Shown: positions 1 through 9,061 of the stretch, in pieces | Layout: each line of letters begins with the position of its first letter | Numbering within the stretch: position 1 is the stretch's first letter | From: Candidatus Bathyarchaeia archaeon | GTDB taxonomy: Archaea; Thermoproteota; Bathyarchaeia; Bathyarchaeales; Bathyarchaeaceae | NCBI GenBank assembly: GCA_035283685.1 | Contig: DATETJ010000009.1 | Location: forward strand, 124,001-188,000 | Direction: 5' to 3' | DNA length: 64,000 nt | Translations under genes and position numbers: made by a program | Notes under the pieces: model-generated | What the model was told of the DNA's origin: nothing | Seen by the model: the letters and a program-made list of their open reading frames with translations, nothing else | Database searches by the model: none

Positions 1-421
1 CTGTTTCTTTATGTTATGATGTAAATTTCATATGACGACTAGGTCATGACAGACTCACTTAAACTTTGCGGTGCAATTTTCTGCAAACCCTCTACTCATG
101 TCAGCTCGCCTTCGTTCAACTGTGCAGGCAAGGTTGCCCGGATTAGTCGCGTGAAAGGCATACTCCTCAGCCTGACACGATATCATCGCAGTTCTTGAAG
201 CAGTGTGACTGCGCCACACAACGACAAGCGGATACATTTAATGTCCACGAAAGCGGTTGTGGTCCGTTCAAAAGAAACCATGAAAAAGGAATTATCTCAG
301 CGTGACGCGAGGTAGAAATCTTCTGAATCAGAATTTTGTGTGCATAATGATTATAGTGCTCATTGGACATAGTTCACACCTGAGCGGAGAAGGTTGCGGG
401 TTGGCGTTTAGTTTGGGCAAA
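1..421. other. Left-edge stretch without a supported gene
   Basis: No reading frame here has a convincing start, ribosome-binding site or protein-like composition. Short open frames exist on both strands but look random. I see no tRNA or clear repeat. The stretch is probably intergenic or the decayed edge of a neighbouring locus. Confidence 0.4.
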
Positions 422-703
422 ATGCTTAGGAAAACTGCATCCAGATTCGTGTTCAAGTCGGGGCAATGGCTTGCTGAAGGCGTGTGTCAGATCAAGACAC
501 TAGTGGGAGTTTTAGGATCCGAAGATGAGACTGTAGAGTCGGCGAAAATTCTTTACCTTCTAAGCATTGTATTTCTAGTCTCGTTGGCTTTCCTTTCACC
601 TGATAAGATGTCGCAGTTGTTTGCACCTTCTCAACCAGGCTTTGGGATTATTGAGAAAGTGCAGGACACTGCTAAGGTGATTAGAAAACTCATTCAAATC
701 TGA
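422..703 (+). CDS. Small membrane protein, hypothetical
   Basis: A 93-residue reading frame from an ATG at 422; the frame stays open upstream to 302. It has one hydrophobic segment near residues 48-62 (ILYLLSIVFLVSLAFL), a basic N-terminus and a charged C-terminus, as expected for a small single-pass membrane protein. There is no clear Shine-Dalgarno sequence and I do not recognise a family. It may be a real small gene or an accidental open frame. The hydrophobic stretch flanked by charged residues is the only argument for it. Confidence 0.3.
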   Translation: MLRKTASRFVFKSGQWLAEGVCQIKTLVGVLGSEDETVESAKILYLLSIVFLVSLAFLSPDKMSQLFAPSQPGFGIIEKVQDTAKVIRKLIQI

Positions 704-1188
704 ATGTTCTGACCGTATTTTCTGTGTCGTGCAAATGATGTTAAGGGTAATGTGCGAGGTTGATCTGGCAAACCTGAATGGAAGCACGAATCAGCTTGAG
801 GCATCTACACACTCTCTTCTGATGTAGATTGTGGCTAATCCTGTGCGATGGGGTCAAATCTCGGTGTCACCATGCACCCTCCTTAGGACTCCTCAATCCA
901 GAACCAGTTGAGTTCACTCCATTTTCGACAACAAAGAGTTGAAGATAATCATCAACTACTGCTCGACAGGGCTACCTCTTCTCGGTTCACGAAATTGAAG
1001 GCGCCTCAACGTGCAGCCGTGTGGGTTTCAAACATTCTCCATTGCATTGAGTATGCGACGTTGGACCGAAAATCCATATCAGACGACAACAGACTTAATA
1101 TATACGATACACTTCCCATATACGCAAGGAGCATCGAGCAGGGTCTCCTTCCGCAACATAGAGGTTGATTGGAGGTGAACAAAAAGAA
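704..1188. other. Intergenic region with a promoter at its right end
   Basis: No supported gene. An open frame at 908-1168 uses a TTG start, lacks a ribosome-binding site and has unremarkable composition. The right end carries an AT-rich TATA-like box (about 1095-1104) and a Shine-Dalgarno sequence for the gene starting at 1189. Confidence 0.45.
1095..1104 (+). promoter_or_regulatory. TATA-like box for the 1189 gene
   Basis: The sequence ttaatatata lies about 90 bases ahead of the ATG at 1189. Archaeal transcription would start about 25 bases downstream (near 1127), giving a leader of about 60 bases. The Shine-Dalgarno GGAGGTG at 1171-1177 falls inside that leader. Confidence 0.5.
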
Positions 1189-1653
1189 ATGAGCGCAACG
1201 AAGAAGAGTCAGAGAACATTCCTAACAGTGACTTTACTTACTGTGATGGCCGTGACAACGGTTTTCGTGGTCTACGCCGCCGTGCTACTAACGCTGACAG
1301 GTACAACTGTGACCGTCATCCAAGAAGGTGGTTCAGTGGAATACAACCTTGACAACGCAAGCAATAGCTCGTGGGTCGGTAGCCTCCCATCCATAAACAC
1401 CGGCACTGAGTGGTATGCCAGAATCAACATCACAAACGCGGCGGCTCAGGACGTGACAGTCAATTGGACCCTGGAGCAGAACACGGGTTCATGGGTACCG
1501 GTCTCTACACCAGTGAATACAACTATAACGCTGTCAGCAGGTGACAACACGATCTATGCAACTGCAACTGGTGTGTTCACGGGCAACTACAACTGGGGCG
1601 GGCTTACAACAAGCGACGGAAGCTACAGAGTCAAAGCAACGGTCAACGGATAA
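1189..1653 (+). CDS. Membrane-anchored or exported Ser/Thr-rich beta protein, hypothetical
   Basis: 154 residues. The ATG at 1189 is chosen over an upstream in-frame start at 1165 because GGAGGTG sits 11 bases ahead of it. A basic N-terminus (MSATKKSQR) is followed by a hydrophobic helix at about residues 10-34, then a Thr/Asn/Gly-rich region with several N-x-S/T sites that reads like one beta-sandwich domain. This could be an uncleaved signal anchor or a pilin-like N-terminus; no clear prepilin peptidase site is visible. It is followed after 12 bases by another membrane-anchored gene, so the two are probably co-transcribed. Function unknown. Confidence 0.7.
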   Translation: MSATKKSQRTFLTVTLLTVMAVTTVFVVYAAVLLTLTGTTVTVIQEGGSVEYNLDNASNSSWVGSLPSINTGTEWYARINITNAAAQDVTVNWTLEQNTGSWVPVSTPVNTTITLSAGDNTIYATATGVFTGNYNWGGLTTSDGSYRVKATVNG

Positions 1654-1665
1654 GAGTGATTTTCA

Positions 1666-2361
1666 ATGGCTCTTTCCTTTGACATGTTGACAGGACTGAC
1701 GATATCGATCATACTGGGAATCCTCACAGTCTACGTAATAGTCGTCTACAAAAAAGGCTGGCTCAGAAGAGAATCAAGAGAAGACCAAGCATACTATCTG
1801 TGCCCCAGCCAAAAGTGTAGAAGAGTCTTCAAAAAACCCGTGTGGCTTACCGACCTATCGAAGACACCGCCGGAGTCTTATCAGGCCTGTCCCCATTGCG
1901 GCGTGAGCATCCAGACATTCAATTCCGCTAGCCTTCAAGCGAAGCCCGTACCTGAAGTCTCAGCTAAGCCAGCGTCTTTTCCACGCCAAGGCCAAAGCCA
2001 AGTTGATAATCCGCGTTCCTCGAAAGACGAAGCTTCCACCGCCAAAATGCGTCCCGTCGATGAATCACCTAGACCTGTTCTTCAAGCAAGCCCATCGCAA
2101 AGCACAAAGCCCGAAGGCTGGCAGGCAACTAGACCCATTTTTAAATTTCCACACATTCGAAACGATCCATTTCAGATGCAGCCCGAGGCACCGAAGAAGA
2201 GCACCGAGAAGGACCCGAACGAAAACCCGAAGAAATGCTCCCATTTTTTTGGATACGTGAAAACACTCCCAAAGAACATGCCTATTCCAGACGAATGCTT
2301 ATGGTGTCCATCTATAGTTGACTGCTTGTCACACGAACAAAAAGTAGAAGCCGAAGCCTAG
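1666..2361 (+). CDS. Membrane-anchored zinc-ribbon protein, hypothetical
   Basis: 231 residues. An N-terminal transmembrane helix (about 9-28) is followed by a zinc-ribbon-like region: a CPSQKC pair near residue 45 and a CPHC pair near residue 77. A long Pro/Ser/Lys-rich, probably disordered linker follows. The C-terminus has a further Cys cluster (KCSHFF, DECLWCPSIVDC) near residues 192-222, so there may be two metal-binding ends on a flexible cytoplasmic arm. GAGTGA about 8 bases before the ATG serves as ribosome-binding site. It lies directly downstream of the exported gene at 1189. I do not recognise the family; a role in membrane assembly or regulation is only a guess. Confidence 0.7.
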   Translation: MALSFDMLTGLTISIILGILTVYVIVVYKKGWLRRESREDQAYYLCPSQKCRRVFKKPVWLTDLSKTPPESYQACPHCGVSIQTFNSASLQAKPVPEVSAKPASFPRQGQSQVDNPRSSKDEASTAKMRPVDESPRPVLQASPSQSTKPEGWQATRPIFKFPHIRNDPFQMQPEAPKKSTEKDPNENPKKCSHFFGYVKTLPKNMPIPDECLWCPSIVDCLSHEQKVEAEA

Positions 2362-2388
2362 CCCCGGCTTTTCGACTAGCCTCAGATC

Positions 2389-2412
2389 AGCGCCATATTA
2401 CCAAATGGCGCT
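2389..2412. terminator. Perfect 8-bp stem-loop between convergent genes
   Basis: AGCGCCAT at 2389-2396 pairs exactly with ATGGCGCT at 2405-2412 around an 8-base loop. It lies between the stop of the plus-strand gene at 2361 and the stop of the minus-strand gene at 2500, so it could act on both transcripts. No strong T-tract follows on either side, so terminator function is inferred from position. Confidence 0.45.
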
Positions 2413-2499
2413 CCTGCCTAGCCCAACTCGAATTCGCCGGCAACCGTGTGCTTAGGTTTTCAGCAGTTAAGATGTCATACTAGCTCGATTCCACATTAC

Positions 2500-2958
2500 T
2501 TAGAGGGCGTACAAGATTCCATATATTATCACTCCGCTCAGAAAGCTAACATACCAAAGTGCGAGGGTTGCAAGACCGATATTTCTGTGCACATTCTTTC
2601 TCTTCCCTAACCCAACAACATCTCCCGTCTTCTGTCGCCATCTATAAGCCAGAAACACCTGAGAAACTGCAAGGACGAGAACTAGTACTGAAAGTATGCC
2701 GTGAGGAATTACAATCATCCGATAAATCGAGGCGAACTGTACCGGTGGGGCAGGAACTTGCTCTCTGATTAGTCTGCTTATCATGTAACTGATCACAAAA
2801 AGAGTGTTTGTTGTCACAGCCGTGCCCATTACAACGCAGTGTTTTCTTCTCCTCCTTTCATAGAAATACCCGATTGTGAAAAACAACGTAGTCATTACCT
2901 CCAGAATCAGGCCTATGTCCGAAAACAGGGAAGCCCGAGTCCCAAGAAGCCCAGTCAA
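2500..2958 (-). CDS. Four-helix membrane protein, DUF420-like
   Basis: 152 residues with about four transmembrane segments (near 14-31, 44-63, 82-106 and 129-150). A RRRRKHC motif follows the first helix, an IPHG motif lies in the third, and a VHR motif precedes the fourth. This spacing of His-containing helices resembles DUF420 membrane proteins, which are linked to heme/copper oxidase functions in bacteria; I hold the family assignment loosely. The start is a TTG at 2958 preceded by GGTGG about 10 bases upstream. An in-frame stop lies just before it, which fixes the N-terminus well. The gene is monocistronic and convergent with 1666-2361. Confidence 0.6.
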   Translation of the reverse strand: MTGLLGTRASLFSDIGLILEVMTTLFFTIGYFYERRRRKHCVVMGTAVTTNTLFVISYMISRLIREQVPAPPVQFASIYRMIVIPHGILSVLVLVLAVSQVFLAYRWRQKTGDVVGLGKRKNVHRNIGLATLALWYVSFLSGVIIYGILYAL

Positions 2959-3291
2959 GCCTTGTTACCACCATACTTTTTTCTTCTTAAGACGTTCCTG
3001 GCAACCAAGGCTATGTTGCGCATGCATTGGCTCTGGCTCCAACAAGCCTGACACTATCGGGTGGGTACCGCATAATCTTATCATAGATATAATCTTAATG
3101 GAAAATGGAACTGTACTTCCTTATCGAATTCTCTTTCGCAGGTTTCGGGCAGGTCACAAAACTGAAACGATGACACAGCACTGGAGACTGCGAAGATAAC
3201 CCGTGTCGCTCGTTTCTTGACATTCTTTACCTGCTCAGGAAACCCCGAAAATGAGATGCAAGCTGTCCTTTAGATGTTCACTGATAGTTGG
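2959..3291. other. Intergenic region between the membrane protein and tRNA-Glu
   Basis: No supported coding sequence. AT-rich patches around 3070-3115 could contain promoter elements, but I cannot assign one to a gene. Open frames on the plus strand here overlap the minus-strand gene and look spurious. Confidence 0.4.
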
Positions 3292-3366
3292 TGCTCCGGC
3301 CGGGATTTGAACCCGGGTCGGTGGCTCGAGAGGCCACTATACTTGACCGGACTATACTACCGGAGC
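3292..3366 (-). tRNA. tRNA-Glu (anticodon CTC)
   Basis: Read on the minus strand, the acceptor arm GCTCCGG pairs with CCGGAGC, followed by discriminator A at 3292. The anticodon stem GTGGC/GCCAC encloses the loop CTCTCGA, giving anticodon CTC. The T arm is a canonical CCGGG TTCAAAT CCCGG. CCA is not encoded and there is no intron. The 75-base length is normal. It lies downstream of the polymerase gene on the same strand. Confidence 0.95.
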
Positions 3367-3499
3367 CCCGGGACTGTACTGTGGTCATTTTCGTCTTCGT
3401 CGATGGCCACGATAATCCTTGTCACTGAAGCGTACATAATCAAGACCTCCCTCGGTTAATTTGCTTTCCTCTAACAGGTTGAGTTGCGTAGCACTGAGT

Positions 3500-5764
3500 T
3501 CACGCAAGCGGTTTTTGTCCTTCACAGTTAACAGCGAGGTCATAAAGATCATTTGTGGTGTAACCAAAAGGACCGAGAATGTTTGCGGCAGATGAGAACA
3601 AGAGGTTCATGAATTTCTGTAGGTCGTAGTGAGTGTTGGCGTCTATAAGTTGAGCTAGCTTAACTCGTCGATTTGCTCTTTTGTTTGCTGAATTGGTTAT
3701 CAGGTATTGCACTGTTTGTCCCGCTGTTATTTTTGCACCTGCCTTTATCAGTTGCTTAGCTGCTATTGCTTGAAGAACATCATGGGAATATTCAGACGGA
3801 TGCAGCGAAAGCCGCTTTGCTATCAATAAATCTTTAGCTTCAACTCTTTTTTCAGCAAGCTTTTTAGCGTAACTTCGCAGCACATCAATTGCTTCAGGTA
3901 TTCTTTGCATGAACTCTTCTGAGTTACGCGCTTTGGCAAGAATCTTAATCATGTCCACCTGCGCATCATGAATGAACTTGGGCGTGTCAGCTCTTCTGGC
4001 TTCGATTCCTCGTAACTTGATCTTTCGGGAGTCAAAAGCCCCGTAGTACCTATTCAGAACTGGAAAACCTGCGTGAGTTTTTGAGGGTAAAAAGACAATC
4101 CACCTGTATCGCCCTTCAACGTTCAACGGCACTCCAATTTCTCGGCTAACCGAACCGCATAGTTCTGCGTAGTCTCTGGGATCGGCGCCTTCCTTCTTCA
4201 GCCACAAAGAGTCAACGATCCCGTGGATAACTTCAAACCCGCGTTGCTCAGCGATTCGCATAGTCCTTAGCAGTGCATCACGGGCAAAGGCACAGACCGC
4301 TATATGCGCATCAACTTTGCCGAATCGAGAATTTTTGTAGCCTAGGTACCCAAAACAGGTAACAAGAATCCACTTTAATGCACTCTGTCTCTGATCATAG
4401 ATTTCTCTGAGCTCCAAGTCTTCAGTTTCGTTTCTAAGCTCCTTGTATAGTCTTCTTTTTCCGAGAATAAGCCACAATGTCTTAGGAATTATACCCTCTC
4501 GTTTACGGCAAACGTTGTAGCCCAGTTCAGGCACCCTGATTGACGAGTCGGGACAACATTTGCAGAGGATTGTTTCTGCCGAAATGTTTCGGGTGGCCAT
4601 CAGCACTGGAAACATAGAGGTAAAGTCAACTTCAACCACATTGTCATGTATCCCAAGCTTAGGCTCGAAGATGAATCCGCCTCGGTCTGCTACAAGTAGC
4701 TCCCAGCCTGACTTGTATGATTCGGGCTCGCTTTTCTTCCAAGGGATAAGAATATCGTCTTTGATTGCTTGAAATAGCTGCAGTGAAGACATTATTGTAC
4801 CTATGGAAGCTCTCGCTGCCCTGTGCAACGGAACCCCGCAAGTTCTTGATACCTCGATTAGACCCTGCAAACCACACGCGGAAAAAACAAACGTGTTTTG
4901 CACGTCAACATGTATGCGTCCATACAGCCTGTGCGCAGGCGCTTTGAAGTAGACTCGACCATAGGAAAAGAAAGTTGTTCCGCTTCTCCTTTCCGTTCTC
5001 AACGGGACGCCAGCTCTGTCTAAAATGAGACTGTGAAAAATGCCATTAGCAAGCGCACGGTGAGCCAGATACGGAAACAAAAAGGAATCGCCGCCTTCAG
5101 TAAAAATAATGTCCGGATCTTCTTTCTGCACAGCCTTAACCATGTCAAGAAGCTTCTGCCTTTCATCGCCTTCACTGATGAAGATTTCTCTACCGCTGGA
5201 TTCAAGAACGATGTTATCAATTGTGTCACCTAGAGATGGAAAAGCTTTCTTCTTTGCAATTTGAACCCGCAAGTTGAGTAGGCGAAGTGGCTGTAGCCTG
5301 TAATCAACGCTTTCAACTGAGTCCATTAAATGATAAGCCAGACGCTTGCCCTGAACAGCAACTCCAACGTAAGCCAGTGGAAAAATGCTCTTCTCATACA
5401 AATACGCCTGAACATCAGGCACATCAACATTGTAAAGTTTATACTTCTCATGCCTGCCTAACCTCAGGATTTTACGTGCAAAATGAGGTCTTACGCGGCA
5501 ATCCACTAATGTAATTTCCAATACTTTGGCTTTCTTATCATGCATCAAATCTGCAAATTTTTCTGTAAAACGCCACTTGGCAACAGATTCGTTACTCCTC
5601 AACTCGATGATTAGTTTAGATAAATCAGCGACGCTGCCCGATACGTAGATCTTGGGCTGAAATGCGTCAACGAACTTAACACGCTCTCCACCTTCAGTAA
5701 TGATCCAAACAGTAACTTCGCCAAAAGCTGAAGGGTATACGTCAAGTATCCATCCACGTAGCAT
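3500..5764 (-). CDS. B-family DNA polymerase, PolB2/Dpo2-like
   Basis: About 754 residues from the ATG at 5764; a TTG at 5821 would add 19 residues. Polymerase motif A reads VDFTSMFP (DxxSxYP in replicative enzymes), the fingers region has FGYLGYKNSRFG, and motif C reads HGIVDS instead of YGDTDS, so the first of its two Asp residues is replaced. In the exonuclease domain the usual YN..FD motif is degraded to TEGGDSFLFPY. This combination matches the archaeal PolB2 group, once thought inactive; a Sulfolobus member (Dpo2) has been reported to act in DNA-damage tolerance. It is therefore unlikely to be the main replicase and more likely a repair or translesion enzyme. No replication partner is adjacent. 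Confidence 0.8.
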   Translation of the reverse strand: MLRGWILDVYPSAFGEVTVWIITEGGERVKFVDAFQPKIYVSGSVADLSKLIIELRSNESVAKWRFTEKFADLMHDKKAKVLEITLVDCRVRPHFARKILRLGRHEKYKLYNVDVPDVQAYLYEKSIFPLAYVGVAVQGKRLAYHLMDSVESVDYRLQPLRLLNLRVQIAKKKAFPSLGDTIDNIVLESSGREIFISEGDERQKLLDMVKAVQKEDPDIIFTEGGDSFLFPYLAHRALANGIFHSLILDRAGVPLRTERRSGTTFFSYGRVYFKAPAHRLYGRIHVDVQNTFVFSACGLQGLIEVSRTCGVPLHRAARASIGTIMSSLQLFQAIKDDILIPWKKSEPESYKSGWELLVADRGGFIFEPKLGIHDNVVEVDFTSMFPVLMATRNISAETILCKCCPDSSIRVPELGYNVCRKREGIIPKTLWLILGKRRLYKELRNETEDLELREIYDQRQSALKWILVTCFGYLGYKNSRFGKVDAHIAVCAFARDALLRTMRIAEQRGFEVIHGIVDSLWLKKEGADPRDYAELCGSVSREIGVPLNVEGRYRWIVFLPSKTHAGFPVLNRYYGAFDSRKIKLRGIEARRADTPKFIHDAQVDMIKILAKARNSEEFMQRIPEAIDVLRSYAKKLAEKRVEAKDLLIAKRLSLHPSEYSHDVLQAIAAKQLIKAGAKITAGQTVQYLITNSANKRANRRVKLAQLIDANTHYDLQKFMNLLFSSAANILGPFGYTTNDLYDLAVNCEGQKPLA

Positions 5765-6001
5765 GTTAAGAGTGAAAAAACCTTTTTTCAATTCCACCAA
5801 ACCTTTCCCGCATTCCAACAATTTCGCGATTAAGTGGAAATGAAGCCAATGACTCTGAGAGCTTCTTAAACCATAGCGTCAGGACAGAAAGCAGGATTGC
5901 AGAGGGAGAAAAGCGAAACTATTAACCCGAAAAGTGCACCCTGAACCGTGTGCAGAATATAATGAGAACACGGGAAAATTTGAGTTATAGAAAATGCGAA
6001 T

Positions 6002-6472
6002 TTACCGCGATCCTTGAGTGATGTTTGTTTCTGTTTCTAGCTCTCTTGCTCGGGTCTCGATGAACTCGGCGACTTTGTCCTCACTGTATTTTCTAGCTTC
6101 TTCCTGCTTTTTCAAGTACTCTCTGATAGTTTTCAGAACATTCTCCATAACAACCGGCTTCAGTAGGTACGCGTCGGCTCCTTTGTTCACTGCTTCCATA
6201 GCATTTCCCAACGAAGGGTAACCCGTGACAATGATCTTGACCATTGGTGGAATACTGTCTTTCATAGCCTTTAGCAGCATCGTGCCTTCCATATCAGGTA
6301 GTCGGATGTCTATCAACGCAAGGTTGTAGAAATTGGCGTTAGATTTCTGTATGGCTTCATTTCCGCTCTCAGCCGTGTCAACATAGTACCCTTTTTCTTC
6401 TAGAACCGCTGACAAGGCTTTTCTTATGCTTTCATCGTCGTCGACGACAAGAATCCGTGCCCTTTCATCCAA
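6002..6472 (-). CDS. Response regulator with a single receiver domain
   Basis: 156 residues from a TTG at 6472, chosen because GGAGGTGA lies 5 bases upstream. The frame is open to 6502. The receiver fold is complete: acidic cluster DDD (residues 11-13), phospho-acceptor Asp55 in LIDIRLPD, Thr83 and Lys105 (LLKPV). A coiled, charged C-terminal tail of about 40 residues follows, with no DNA-binding domain. The start lies inside the 3' end of the histidine kinase gene (8-base overlap), so the two are translationally coupled and are very probably cognate partners. Output presumably goes through protein-protein contact. Confidence 0.9.
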   Translation of the reverse strand: MDERARILVVDDDESIRKALSAVLEEKGYYVDTAESGNEAIQKSNANFYNLALIDIRLPDMEGTMLLKAMKDSIPPMVKIIVTGYPSLGNAMEAVNKGADAYLLKPVVMENVLKTIREYLKKQEEARKYSEDKVAEFIETRARELETETNITQGSR

Positions 6473-8717
6473 GCCGCTCACCTCCGAAGGCTTCACGTTC
6501 AAGTGGAAGAGTCACTGTGAATGTGGTTCCTTTGCCCTCGGTGCTTTTCATGGAAATTCTTCCGTTGTGAGCTTCCACGATTCGCCTGCAGATGGACAAA
6601 CCCAGGCCCATTCCCTTGGCCTTCGTCGTAAAGAAGGGCGTCCATATTTTGGAGGACACATCGTCTGACATGCCCGTGCCAGTGTCGCTGAACACAATTT
6701 CCAAGTTGCCATCCAACAGCTTGCTTGAGATGGTGAGTGTACCGCCTTGAGGCATTGCATCGATCGCGTTCTTGATGATGTTAACGAAGGCTCTTTCTAA
6801 CGCTTCAACATCGACCCTCACCCGTGGTCTGCTGGATGTCCTGTCCTGCAAGTAGACGTTATCGGGGACCTTTGAAAGGACCAGAGCTTTTCGAAGCATC
6901 TCCTTAGGTGTGCTATCTCCGAGTTCCAGTCTGATCTCTCTCGAATAATCCAGGAGATCAGTTATGATTTTATCGGAGTACCGAATGTCATTCTCAATAA
7001 GCTCAAGCATCTCCTTTGACTTTTTGTTGGGGTTTGCACCAAGTTTTGATTTCAGATAGTAGGCAGCGCCTGCAATGCCAGTCAAAGGATTGCGCAAGTC
7101 GTGTCCTACCATGGCGGCTACTTCGCCGATCGCTGCGAATCTCTCCGCTTTCAGAAGTTGCTGCTGCATTCGTCTACGTTCAGAGATATCCTTCGTAACT
7201 GCGACAAAGCCAACGGGCTTTTCGGAAGCATCACGAACAACACTCGTTGAAAGCTCAGCCGGATACTCGCGACCCTCTTTGGTCAGCAGAGTGAGCTCCA
7301 CATTTCTCACTAAACCTTTCTCAAACGTTTCCTTCATATTTTCCAATGCTTTTTGGCGATCTTTCTCGGCAATGAGTTCAATTGCTCTCCTTCCGATCAA
7401 GTCATCCTCTGACGAGCCACCATACATTTTCCAAGATTGTTCCGTGCACATCGTGACGTTTGCTTCCAGATCAGTGACTGTGATGGCATCTGGCGATGCC
7501 GCTAGTATGCTCTTCAGTCTCTCTTCGCTTTCCTTTAGGTCACGTGTTCTTTCTTTCACTTTCTCCTCCAAGTGTTCAGCGTATTCTTTGATCTGGTTTT
7601 TTGCGTCGTCAAGCTGGTGGAATAGTTTAGCATTCTCAATGGCAACAGCAGCTTGATGGATGAAGAGTTCCAGTGGTGCAAGAGACTCCTTAGTCGGGCG
7701 CCTGCCATCTAATGGATCGTCTATGCTCAACACGCCGACTATGCGTCCCTCTGCTAATCTGAGTGGTGCGTAGAGCAGGTCCTGAGGGTCCCAGTCAACC
7801 ATTTCCTCAGGTGAAAGGTGGCTGTCAATGGTTGTGTTGGAGAATCTTTCTTTGACCCAGGGATCATTCCATGGGAGGTGGTAGAATTCACCTAGTTTGA
7901 AGCGTTGGAATTCTTGTCCGAATCGTTCGCGCCAGACATGTCCAGGGGGCCTTTTATCCCATAGGAACTGCTTTTCCTCGTCTGTCAACCCAACGGTGAC
8001 CAAGTCGTCAGGGCGTTCGATTTCTAGGTCCTCGTTTCTTACAGAGATGACCACTCTTCGCCATCCGAGTTCGGTGATTGCCTCAGCTATTTTTTGCAGC
8101 CTTTGGCGTAGATCCGTTGAGCGAATCAGTTCAGCCGAACTCTTCATTAGTGAGGTGAGTTGGTTGGAGCGTTTCTCAATCTCTTCGCGCTTCTCAAGAT
8201 TGCTGATTGCGGTCGCAGCGTGTGAAGCTAGAATTTGAAGCAACGTTGCGTCCTTTTCGTCGAATGCTCCCAGCCGTTTGCTCTCCACGTTTATGACGCC
8301 TACAACTCTGCCTTCGATTTCGACTGGAACTGCCAGCTCTGACTTGATGTCGAGTGAACCTAGCACGTAATCAGGTGCTTCAGTCACGTCGTACACGATA
8401 ACAGGCTTACGATTGTTGGCAGCCATCACGGTGATGCCTTTCTTGCTGCCGTCCAAAGGCAGCTGGAAATCCAGAGGATTAGAATAGCCTCGTTGGCATG
8501 CAACCCGGATGTAACCTTTGTTCTTTATCAAAAACGCTGCTTGCTCGAAGCCCAATATTTGCTGCATAGCATCTAAAGTGAGCTCGTAAACTTGTAAGAG
8601 GTCGCTCGCAGAGTTTAGCTTTCCCCCATAATAGTTCAAAGCCGAAAGCCGTTCTGCCAGCGTCTTGCCTTGAGACGCAATGGACTCAACTAGCACTTCG
8701 CTTTGATTCGATGGCAC
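6465..8717 (-). CDS. Sensor histidine kinase (GAF-GAF-PAS-HisKA-HATPase)
   Basis: 750 residues from a GTG at 8717, preferred because AAGGAGGA lies about 9 bases ahead; an upstream TTG at 8756 has no such signal. Domain order: GAF (about 35-175), second GAF (about 200-370), a coiled segment (370-400), PAS with PAC (about 405-515), HisKA with phospho-acceptor His539 in MVGHDLRNPL, and a HATPase with N box NIIKNAIDA (about 646), DTGTGM and GMGLGL. There are no transmembrane helices, so it is a cytosolic sensor for a small ligand or redox cue. It overlaps the upstream small gene by 28 bases and the downstream response regulator by 8, forming a tight operon. Confidence 0.93.
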   Translation of the reverse strand: MPSNQSEVLVESIASQGKTLAERLSALNYYGGKLNSASDLLQVYELTLDAMQQILGFEQAAFLIKNKGYIRVACQRGYSNPLDFQLPLDGSKKGITVMAANNRKPVIVYDVTEAPDYVLGSLDIKSELAVPVEIEGRVVGVINVESKRLGAFDEKDATLLQILASHAATAISNLEKREEIEKRSNQLTSLMKSSAELIRSTDLRQRLQKIAEAITELGWRRVVISVRNEDLEIERPDDLVTVGLTDEEKQFLWDKRPPGHVWRERFGQEFQRFKLGEFYHLPWNDPWVKERFSNTTIDSHLSPEEMVDWDPQDLLYAPLRLAEGRIVGVLSIDDPLDGRRPTKESLAPLELFIHQAAVAIENAKLFHQLDDAKNQIKEYAEHLEEKVKERTRDLKESEERLKSILAASPDAITVTDLEANVTMCTEQSWKMYGGSSEDDLIGRRAIELIAEKDRQKALENMKETFEKGLVRNVELTLLTKEGREYPAELSTSVVRDASEKPVGFVAVTKDISERRRMQQQLLKAERFAAIGEVAAMVGHDLRNPLTGIAGAAYYLKSKLGANPNKKSKEMLELIENDIRYSDKIITDLLDYSREIRLELGDSTPKEMLRKALVLSKVPDNVYLQDRTSSRPRVRVDVEALERAFVNIIKNAIDAMPQGGTLTISSKLLDGNLEIVFSDTGTGMSDDVSSKIWTPFFTTKAKGMGLGLSICRRIVEAHNGRISMKSTEGKGTTFTVTLPLEREAFGGERLG

Positions 8718-9061
8718 TGACTTAGCTCCTCCTTTTTGCTCGCCTTCCTCTGACAATAGCCTTGCTTTGCTGCTTCAACGTACTTTACGAAAGTCAAATT
8801 TGGTGCGTTCAGATTGACGCGGTAATCGATTTTTTCATGAAGACTTTTCATAATCAATATTTCTAAGTATTGTGCACCCAACCCGAAGATTTTCTCCATT
8901 GCCGTCACAAAAGCCTCAGTTTTGTAAGGAATTTCCTGCCTTTTGATGTTGAAACCTCTTTCAAGGTGGAAGTAAAGGGCTTGTTTCGAGGATTCCCCCA
9001 GCGAATTCAATTGCTCGTCAACCGCTTCTAGCAGTAGCTTTTCGAAGTCGCGTTGGTACAA
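8690..9061 (-). CDS. Small helical protein of the histidine-kinase operon
   Basis: 123 residues from a TTG at 9061 with GAGGA about 8 bases upstream. The first 75 residues form a compact helical domain with the conserved-looking segments SLGESSKQALYFHLER, IPYKTEAFVTAMEKIFG and GAQYLEILIMKSLHEKI. These recall a small archaeal output domain found in signal-transduction proteins (the NitrOD5 type, recalled from memory and not certain). The C-terminus is basic with two Cys residues. Its end overlaps the kinase start, so it is probably an adaptor or output partner of the kinase/regulator pair. Confidence 0.75.
   Translation of the reverse strand: MYQRDFEKLLLEAVDEQLNSLGESSKQALYFHLERGFNIKRQEIPYKTEAFVTAMEKIFGLGAQYLEILIMKSLHEKIDYRVNLNAPNLTFVKYVEAAKQGYCQRKASKKEELSQCHRIKAKC

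Noticed and set aside
908-1168. 86-codon plus-strand open frame
   Set aside because: TTG start, no ribosome-binding site, no domain-like pattern, and it contains the promoter of the next gene.
7075-7656. 193-codon plus-strand open frame opposite the histidine kinase
   Set aside because: Antisense shadow of a clear kinase gene; Ser/Phe-rich translation typical of the opposite strand.
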